Assembly (NCBI GenBank): GCA_918807975.1
Contig: OU964920.1
Location: 4,910,501 to 4,974,500, forward strand
Direction of reading: 5' to 3'
Length of the DNA: 64,000 nt
Source of the DNA: Aplidium turbinatum
Taxonomy: Eukaryota > Chordata > Ascidiacea > Aplousobranchia > Polyclinidae
Made by a program: the position numbers and the translations under genes. Shown piece by piece: positions 55,561 to 64,000 of the stretch (its first letter is position 1; each line of letters opens with the position of its first letter). Under the pieces are notes generated by a model. It was not told the origin of the DNA and made no database searches. It worked only from the letters and a program-made list of their open reading frames with translations.

Positions 55561-56798
55561 GTTGGCGTGCTTGCCTTCCCGTCAGCGTAATTTAAATATT
55601 TAACCACAAAACTGCAAATGAAATGAAGAACGAATAAACAATCGAAGTCCAAAGAGAGCGACTGAGAAAAACTTTTATTTTGTCTGTTGTGAGAATAGTC
55701 GGCTACGGTACAAGTAGGCTATTTTCAACTCGAAAGATCAGCACCATAAAATCTAAATTCCTCAATAGGCAGAATTCTATAAGTAAAAAATGAATTACAA
55801 AACTTTCCATATTTGTTGGCTATTTATTTTAGGCAAAATCGCTATTGATGACTGTTTTGCTGCTTAGATAGCAAATAAGCGTGGTAAATGGATACATAGT
55901 CCAATACATGCTGTACACAGAGATACATAGCCAAAGTAATATCACAAAAACTCTAAATAAGAGTAGTATATTTTATTTAGCGCTTTGCAAAAAATCTGTG
56001 AATCTTCAATTTAAATAAACTTTATAAATATTTCTAACGAAGCCACACTTGTGTGTCAAGGGCTTTGGATTCAATTGAACTTGAATGTTTCAGCTTGTTA
56101 TTTTCTTTTTGCTGGCACGTAATTTTTAATAAAACTTTATCTTTTAATTACATGCTGTCTGCTGTCGGCTACATATGAGTTAACATGAAAAAAAAGCTTC
56201 TGCAATAAGGTTTCGATGCGTATATGTTAAACTGTAATTCTTAAATGACTCCAACAGCAAAAGTTGCTATTTTTACATCGTTTCAACGTCTCCAGACGTT
56301 GCATGCAGTGTTAGTCATCTAGCAAGTTTTTGAAATTCTTACAACCTTAGTCTGTCGACGACTGATTAACTGTTAACATAATAGGCATGTCAATTGTTAA
56401 AATAACATTTATAACCAAACGTTTAGCAGCCGTACTGTTTGCACAAATCCTAGCCGTCTCTTAATAACACTTCACTTGAAATATTCGAGTGCCAAACTAC
56501 GTTTCACTGTAGAATTCAACATTCAGGTATATGTCGCTTTCCCGCAATGTTTTAGCTCCCAATGAGTAGGCATTAAACTAGGGTTGCGAAACTGCAGCCC
56601 ACTTTTGCCCATGGCTTCATGGAAATAATGAAGTTAGTTAAAAACAATGTAGAGTTTAAATCTTAATGCTAAGTTAGTTAAAAACAATGTAAGTTTTTGT
56701 TAACAACAATCTTGTAATGAGATGAAAAAAGTAACCAAATTGATAATGAATTGCTGCTTCTGGTGCAGGCAGAAAAGCGGCCTGCGTAATCTGCAGTG
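55561..56798. other. Non-coding stretch with a partial foldback repeat
   Basis: At 56255-56305, AGCAAAAGTTGCTATTTTTA and AACGTCTCCAGACGTT are one arm and the centre of the foldback family; the other arm is lost. A 36-bp direct repeat (AAGTTAGTTAAAAACAATGT) lies at about 56631 and 56670. No gene seen. Confidence 0.5.
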
Positions 56799-57494
56799 CA
56801 GTGGTTCTTAACCTTTTTCCTTGTTGGCACCACTTTAAAATCACCAATCAGTTCTCGCACCCCTTCCTAGAATGATTCAAAAGTAATGCTGTTCTCATGT
56901 GCAAATAACAAAACCATTGCGTTTCTTTAATCTTCATTCATATAACTGACAGTGAAGTAACACAATATGATGCTTTCCTTAGACTATATTGGGAATCTGA
57001 AAATTGCGTTTTTTTTCTTGTTGTTTTGTGTCTCTATCCGTCTCTACGATTTAACATCTCCTTTTCACCCGTGTTACGAGGGTTGGTGGCCAACAATATT
57101 TCTGTTTGATGAAATTTCACCATGCCATCTCTCCCGAGGGTCGACGAGATCGGCGGTTCTGTCAACCACAGATTTTCTCCAACGTAGTCTAGCCCTATAG
57201 CCAACGCTCCTTAGGACATCCTCGAAGGTTATTCCCATGGACGCTAAGCAAGGTGGTGGTTAAGCAACAAACTCACTGACCTTTTTTCTTTTATTTCCTG
57301 TTGATGATGGCATCAAATTGTGGTGTGTTAGTGCTGAGTGTTATTCGCATGTTAAGGATCCAATCAATTTATTTTATAGGAAAATCCTAATTCCCTAGTT
57401 ACAACTAACCCTTATAATTCAGCATCCCTTGCACCCGTTAAGAACAGCTCTCGCACCCCTTAGGAGTGCGAGCACCCTAGGTTAAGAACCCCTG
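56799..57494. mobile_element. hAT-type element, 696 bp
   Basis: Ends CAGTGGTTCTTAACC and GGTTAAGAACCCCTG are inverted. The flanks CTGCAGTG and CTCTAGTG agree at 6 of 8 positions. TCTCGCACCCCTT words lie inside both ends. A minus-strand patch at about 57080-57235 reads RARLRWRKSVVDRTADLVDP, protein-like but of unknown origin. A partial relative is at 58066-58318. Confidence 0.75.
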
Positions 57495-57754
57495 CTCTAG
57501 TGGAATATCCATACAAGGCACTTATTTCATTACACAAGCTTTCACGTTTTATAAAACACTTTCACTGGTGCCTGACAGGAATGGTGCCTTTTAGAACAAC
57601 AATGTTTTACTAAAGCTCGTCATCAAATAGCTTTTACTGGCACACAACAGTACAAGTATTTTATAAAACAAAGAAGTGATGTCATAACTTGGGTTAATGT
57701 GTACATGATTTGGCTATAAAATAATGCTATTTTTGCAATCGAGTAGTGCTAGTC
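57495..57754. other. Non-coding spacer
   Basis: No gene or repeat recognised. Confidence 0.3.
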
Positions 57755-57958
57755 GGGGCCGTTGAGGATAATTTGGGCCCGGTACCAATGAGATCTACGA
57801 CCCTCAAATCAACATTTCTAAGAAAAACGCACTGTAGCCAAAAAATACGCTGTGATTTCTTCAAGTATCCGGGTCCCTTAATAAAGTTTCGGGCCCCTAA
57901 AATTTTCTAAAGTTTCAGGACCAAAATAACTCCATCGAACCTGGACCCCCTGTCAACG
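57755..57958. mobile_element. Older copy of the hAT-type MITE seen at 45214
   Basis: GGGGCCGTTGAGGATAATTT, GAGATCT, CGGGCCCCTAAA and CTGGACCCCCTGTCAACG follow the same order as the first copy. GCTAGT flanks both ends as the remains of a target duplication. Confidence 0.65.
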
Positions 57959-58575
57959 CTAGTGGGTCTGGTACCACTGAGTGTTGGTAGGCTATACAAA
58001 ACCACTTTTGTTGAAGAATTGTCTGTACGCAATGCTACCTTTGGCTTGAAATTTTCATTACTTTAGCAGTGGTTTTTAACCTGTTTTTCCTTGTTGGCAA
58101 CACTTTGAAATCACGAACTAGTTCTCGTACCCCTCCTAGAATAGCTGAAAACTAATCAATGACCTAGAATTCAGGAGGCTGGTAAAAAGCTTGGTAAACA
58201 AATAGCTTCTTTTGTCATTTATAGCGAATCCTCATTATTCACCTCTACGGACCTCTGGGAATAGGTCTCACATCCCTTTGGTAGTGTATGCACCCCTGGT
58301 TTAGGCCATGGTTGAGAAGGAACGATCTTCCTGGCGTCAGCACTACCTCACTACTCACTATAGAAGAACAGCGAGCATAGCGTTTCGCTAACCATATCGT
58401 TATAGCCTCCACGCTAGCCATGAAGACTTTTCAAAAACATGTGTTTCTAGGCAGTCGAGTGTAGCGAGAGTTGATTCCGGCTCGCGATCTGGTGATGATA
58501 GAGTCGATTTAGAATATTAAATGTTAGTTAGAACATGGTTTTAGTTATTGGTTAAAAGGTTGAAATAAAGTAAAA
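57959..58575. other. Spacer with a partial hAT-type end
   Basis: At 58066-58318, AGCAGTGGTTTTTAACCTG and AGTTCTCGTACCCCTCC resemble the element at 56799-57494; the right end is degraded. The last 9 bases before the MULE (AAAGTAAAA, 58567-58575) should be the target duplication of copy 2. Confidence 0.5.
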
Positions 58576-61500
58576 GGCTGTGGCTATTCTTACAACATAT
58601 TGTAAAAATAGCCTCAGAGGCTATTCTTACAAGCACCACTCAAGCATTACGTTTGACATCAATATGCGCTCATGCGTGATCAGGAACTGGTATACAAGTC
58701 GCCACCCTGGTTAAAAAGGCGATGACGTCACACAGGAGGAATCCACCATAAAATGGTGGAAAAGTGGGGTGAAATTAGTCAACCATGACAAAAAAAAGCA
58801 TGCAAGTGTCCGCTTTTACCTAATAGCTATGTAACACAGGCCCGAAAAACACCACATATCTCCTTAGAAAAGAGTTAAACTTGACAAAGTTTAGCTATTT
58901 ATCCGAAGAATACTTCTAAAGATACCAGCATTTAATCAATAATATATCTTTGTCGTTTCTGCTTCGATTTTTACAATTGAACCATTGCTGGAAAGCGCAA
59001 GCTATCGTTTATCCAAATGAAGGTCAGCCAGACTCTAAAAGTTAAAAATATTTCTTAGGTAAAGAGTTGAACTTGACCGACTTTAACCATTTATCCCAAA
59101 AATACTTGTAAAGATACCAGCATTTAATAAACGCTAATCTAAAGAACATATCTCTGTCTATTGACAAGCAAAAGTTGAGGTTGATAGCTTTTTCACAAAG
59201 CGAGCAACCGAAGCAAGTATACAAGTCTCCCCGGTCTGCGATCATTACATGTCTTTATTAAATTAGTTGTAAGTTGCTTGTTTCTGCTTCGATTTTAACA
59301 ATTGAACCATTGCTGGAAAGCACAAGCTATCGTCTATCCAAATTAAGGTCAGCCAGACTCTAAAAGTTAAAAATATTTCTTAGGTAAAGAGTTGAACTTG
59401 ACCGACTTTAACCATTTATCCCACAAATATTTTTAAAGATAACAGCATTTAATAAACGCTAATCTAAACAACATATCTCTGTCTATTGACAAGCAAAAGT
59501 TGAGGTTGATAGCTTTTTCACAAAGCGAGCAACCGGGCTTCAAACACAAGCAAATAGCGCCAGATGACTCGTTGCATTTCCGAAAAGCTAGGCTATTTAC
59601 AAAAAGTGAATACCGCACATGTTAAACAAAAACTGTACATATTTTGAGCACAGCACAGTAACTGTTAGGCCAGATCATCACCCATGTGTCCCTCCTCTCC
59701 TTGCCTAGATGAGACCTGCCATTTGTCCTCGCAACCCTTTTTGTTTCCCGACCAAACTGAGAAGTTTAGAGTTTCGTTATTTGTTGGATGCAAATAGACG
59801 CATGCTTACATTTTTGACCACCTTAAAACACTAAACCAGTTTCTGCTCGACATAGCCTACAGTGTTCAATTTTTGTCCCAGGAATCAACTCTTCAAGCAA
59901 TACTTTCCCTACTTTGTGTGCACTAACATCCTAATTTATATGCCATTGTTAACAATTGCGATATTCGTGAATTCATTTGAGGCTTTGGGTACCGGAATTA
60001 ATATACTTATTTGAACTAGCAAATTCAATCCACAACACTTTCCACTAGGCTGTTACTTAACACTAAGCACGCATATGCGCTGCGATTTGTGGCCGTGTTA
60101 GCAACTGAAAAAAAGCCTTGGTGTGAAGATCACAGAATTGTTCAAAATGTGAGCTCAGTAGCCTATTACTGTGCTTGCAACTGCATGGTGCTATCAACGT
60201 GCAAAACAACTCGGCTCCAGGTCCCCTGCGGTCACAGACACGCATATTATCCCTGAATAGGGGGGTATCGCGTTTGCCATTCGCTCATTGTCGCCTGGTT
60301 TGATTGCAAACAAGTCTGTTCTATGTAGTTGCTTTCCTCATTGCGTCCAGTATGTCAGCACAATTGCTTTATCATCGCGAACGCCATTGTCACTTTTCCT
60401 CATCCACCTTTCCCAGGCTTGTTCGCGATGAAAGGCACAGAGTAACACGTAGCAATCTGCGGAACAAGAAGTCGTGGGCACTGAGTGGTAAAGTACAGTA
60501 GCAACTTAACAGTGACGACACAAATGCATGAGCAATGGAGACAGCACACAAGCAACGAAAATGTTAATGCAATTCACTAACTTGAAAAAACGCTTTCGAT
60601 GGCCTTGATTTCCGCCTCACATTTATCGGTCATGAAAAACGAAGGGTTCCAGTTTTCTGACCACCCTTTTACAACAGAAAGTGCTTCTGCTATGTCCGAA
60701 GCTTGTTCATTTAAACGTAGCAACAACCTGGTAACCAACATTCGTTCTGACGCAAAGAAAAAATAGAGGAAGGGAATACTTGGACGTCTTGTAAGTTGCA
60801 TCCAAGAGGCAAATGCCTTGGCCGCAACGATGCAACAATCGTATTATCTTCATCTAAGATGAGTTACAATCAACTAAATTTTCATCTTATGATAGTAGCC
60901 TACAGAAATAATATACGGTACTGTACGTAACATTGAAAACCACCAAGCCTACTACGTAAATATGGTAAAAAATAAATTGTCTCAAAAAGATTGGTTATGA
61001 CCCAAACCCTGCCTTTGGTTACCGCTGGACATGTCACTTGGTCCAATCAATAACACCACATAGGCGTATGGATTTGGCACACTAGATGGAAAAAATACAA
61101 AAGAGGTCAGTGAAGTAGGCTAGGCTACTTTGAATCAACAAAGCTTTTACACCTGAAAACTGAGTGTCTTTAAGAAACGAGATGAAAAGTTGATGAAACA
61201 GAACACATTTACATATGTTTATAGCATTTTTTGCAGTTAGTAAACCGTTTCCTCTTTTATGATGCCTAACCTCCACTTTGGTGAAAACACTGTGCTTTGC
61301 AGAAACCTTTTCAGAATCTTTGTCAACAAAGAAAAGGCTTATTATTGTAGTATGAATATCAACACTTAGTACACTAGTGAATTACAATGACAGGATGTTA
61401 AAAATCAACATTAACATGGCACCGTATGCTCGTTTCTGAACAACAACAAGCTTCGTTCCTGCTTTTGCTTCGTACTCTTCAATGGATCTCATGGCATCTT

Positions 61501-64000
61501 CAACTGAAGCCAACCACTTTCAACAATAAACAATTGATTTTTTACTGTTATAAACTTATGGATCTTCATCACCCATTTTTTGCCATAAGAAATCAAAGCA
61601 TTTATGCCATAGCCTAAGATTACAGTGAAGAAATGTAAATACTACACACATGCAACAAATCTGGATTTAGCGAGTATAAGGTAGCTGATAGTTTGAAGCT
61701 CCAGTTTTTCTTCTTTCCTTCTACTATAAGTACTTCACCACATTTAGGTTTGTTTTATTTTGATGACAGCTCCTGATGAGTCAGTCAAAAAAAAAACTGC
61801 AGCTTCGAGCTACCTTTTACTTGCTATTTTCAAGTTCTGTAGCACCATTTGCTATGAAAGAGTTCAACATACGTATACTAATTGTGTTAAGTTGGAAACA
61901 GTAAAATAGTTGAATATTGATGAACTGTTGAAGGTCTTGTTGGACCGTAGTATATTGCAGCAACTACATTACAAACCTGTACTAGTCCATGACTTTCAGC
62001 CAGCTCTCCCAAAGAATGTTAAATGTCCTAAATGCATCAGAACTTTTAATGCCAGGATTGGACTCATTAGTCATTCAAGAACACATCGTTAGCGTTTTAT
62101 GTGAGGACCATTGAAGAAACGATTTTTATCAAATGTTACAAGTTTCAAGCATAACGCGTCAAGGCCAATAAGTCTTTTCGTAGTTCACGGTTTACATAAC
62201 CTTGGTTTAATTGACAAAGCGAGATTGCAGTATCACCTGAACATTCAATGTCACTTCTCCATAAGGTTGCATTTCCTGCAGAACCAAGACTTCGTTTTTG
62301 GCGGCATTGTTCTACCAAGACATCTCAGATGGTGCCAATCCAGACACGAGTCGCACATGATGCTGTCGCCTGCATCAAGATCTAAATAACAGGAGATGCA
62401 CAACCAGCGGCCTTTATTTCGCAAAGTGGTCAGTAGGTTCTCCATCAACTTCCAACCGTCAAAAGAAAAATGTCTTCGCACAGAAGCAATGGCAATGTTT
62501 TCATCTAAACACTTCATTGGAATTCTTTCGGGCAACGTTTCAATTTCATTTTCTTCGATCAGTCGATCGCTGAATGGACGCAAGACCTCTTCTACTACCT
62601 CAGAATCGACAAACCAACTGAGTATTGCTGAAAAATATGACCATGGGTGACTTTGTTTGATGTAGCCTACGTACGCTTTGACGTAGCCTATCGGCTAGGC
62701 AGACCCACAGAAGTCAAAGTGTAGTTTTTTAAACTAACGTAGGCTATAACAAAAATGAAGTCACACAAACATAAATGCAACAAACCTGCTTCTTTCTGAA
62801 AAGACGACTTCAGTCTGAATGGAATTGGTCCGCTCTTTTTTTGTCTCTTGCGTGGTAACCCAATGACTGTCAATCCAGCTCCTTTTGGCCTGCCACGTTT
62901 CATCATCTTCGGTGGAAATTTGATTGATCCTGCATCATCTGTTAATAAACACAACGAGAATCGAATATAGGCTACAACGTAGAAAACATCACTATTTCAA
63001 CGTTTTTATTAAAAAATTAATAAACATAATGCATTATGCAATGCAAGAAAAAACAACTAATCAGAAATGAATGTTTCAGAAACAGCACATACTTGTAAAA
63101 GACTGAATAGAACTGGACGGTGTCTGCATCATAATCGCACTGGTATCAACGGTCGACAAGACGTCACCGGGTGTGTGCTGTGAACTACTACTTGAGACTG
63201 TAGGAAGTGCAATTCCAGGATCATTGCTGGAAGATGTTGCAGCAGCACTTCCAGTATCAGTGCCTGAAAAGGATCACCTCTGAGCAATGAAGAAACAATA
63301 GAAGCGTCGCACGAGTCTTTACTGGACAATTATTGGATGTGTTGCACTGTTGCAATGGGGGCCAAACTGACGAGGTTACGGTCCTGGGCGGAACATAATG
63401 TCGTATAATCGTAAATACGTGCACTGGCAGTAGATATTGTGATATACCGTATTTTGAGTTGGAAGCGAGCACTTGAGGTGTCAACAAATCTACATTAACC
63501 TTTTGAAAACAAGATTTTGTTGCAGCCAAAACATGCTTCTGGCGTGGTTACCGAATGCCAACCAATCCAGTATCTATCAAAATCTGCTAGGTGTTTCTCG
63601 ATGATTATTTGCACAATGCTGCATCACCTGCCAATAAACTCATTACTTATCAAATAATGCAGACCGTGCTATAATCTTAAGAAACATGAAACGTAGTGTA
63701 AGCGCAGCATGCAAGGCAAGAAAAAAAAAAAAAACTAATCAGAAACGAAGCTTTCAGAAACAGCATACTTCTAAAAGACTGAACAGAACTGGACGGAGTC
63801 TGCATCATAATCGCACTGGTATCAACGGTCGACAAGACGTCACCGGGTGTGTGCTGTAAAGTACTGTTTGAGACCGTAGGAAATACAATTCCAGGATCAT
63901 TGCTGGAAGATGTTGCAGCAGCACTTCCAGTATCAGTGCCTGAAAAGGATCATGCAGTTGTTCACAAAAGCAGAATTACTGAGCATCTGCAACCTTGTAT
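58576..64000 (-). mobile_element. MULE copy 2, left 5.4 kb, cut by the window edge
   Basis: Sequence from 58576 corresponds base for base to 1984-7408 at a constant offset of 56592. I saw no substitution or gap. The flank to the left differs from that of copy 1. It carries transposase exons 8 (62251-62627), 7 (62786-62938), 6 (63093-63263) and 5 (63769-63939) on the minus strand; the remaining exons lie outside. It also carries the 325-bp tandem repeat, the second transposase relic (60580-60837, 61392-61517) and the zinc-finger tail (61910-62092). Confidence 0.9.
62251..64000 (-). CDS. MULE transposase, copy 2, C-terminal exons only (partial)
   Basis: The four 3'-most exons encode the duplicated Ser/Thr-rich linker, the AT-hook-like KRGRPKGAGLTVIG segment and the PHD finger. 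Their translations match copy 1. The DDE and SWIM portions lie beyond the window. No damage is visible in the part shown. Confidence 0.85.

Noticed and set aside
58576-64000. Segmental duplication or assembly overlap as the explanation for the 5.4-kb identity with 1984-7408
   Set aside because: Similarity starts exactly at the MULE inverted end, the flanks differ, and copy 1 has a perfect 9-bp target duplication. Transposition explains all of this, though the right end of copy 2 is not visible.

Overview
This is a window of animal nuclear DNA: AT-rich, spliced with GT..AG introns, gene-poor and dense with mobile elements. No rRNA, CRISPR array, bacterial operon or intact retroelement was seen. 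Three host genes are clear: MON2 (16729-21630, +, one uninterrupted 1633-codon frame), a dolichol kinase (28068-29534, -, one exon) and a Rap2-type small GTPase (38213-40709, +, three exons). A short candidate terminal exon of an unknown gene lies at 50493-50602 (-). The gene content fits a marine invertebrate. A tunicate is plausible, but that is inference only and I could not test it.

Region 1-16.6 kb is a stack of nested DNA transposons. The main element is a 10,391-bp Mutator-like element (MULE, 1984-12374) bounded by a perfect 9-bp target-site duplication, TATTGTGAA. On the minus strand it carries an eight-exon transposase gene that reads through with consistent splice phases for 944 codons. 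The predicted protein has a FAR1/ZSWIM-like N-terminus, a DDE core, a SWIM zinc finger, an AT-hook-like basic stretch and a C-terminal PHD finger. The left arm holds the decayed remains of a second, different MULE transposase. The element sits inside the hairpin end of an older relative, whose other end lies near 15.43-15.57 kb. A second copy starts at 58576 and runs off the right edge. I saw no difference from the first over about 5.4 kb, so the family moved recently. Between 12.4 and 15.6 kb are a hAT relic and smaller elements nested in each other. A Tigger-type relic (15733-16564) lies just upstream of MON2.

Region 21.6-41 kb holds MON2 downstream sequence, tRNA-derived SINE copies, small hAT-type elements with exact target duplications (26127-26331, 30211-31122), a 9-bp-duplication MITE with a telomere-like core (30094-31160), an unclassified 1.4-kb element with about 50-bp inverted ends (31455-32867), LINE 3' fragments (33-36 kb) and Rap2, whose first intron is full of repeats.

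Region 41-58.5 kb has no gene I can name. It holds more hAT-type elements (45214-45401, 48139-49496, 54721-55434, 56799-57494), a TA-flanked MITE, a second copy of the telomere-like MITE, several tRNA-like sequences and repeated copies of a roughly 75-bp perfect foldback that recurs through the window. The three host genes serve separate housekeeping roles (endosome-Golgi traffic, dolichyl phosphate supply, GTPase signalling), and their adjacency suggests no shared pathway. Many elements can be dated relative to each other because their target duplications and nesting are still readable.
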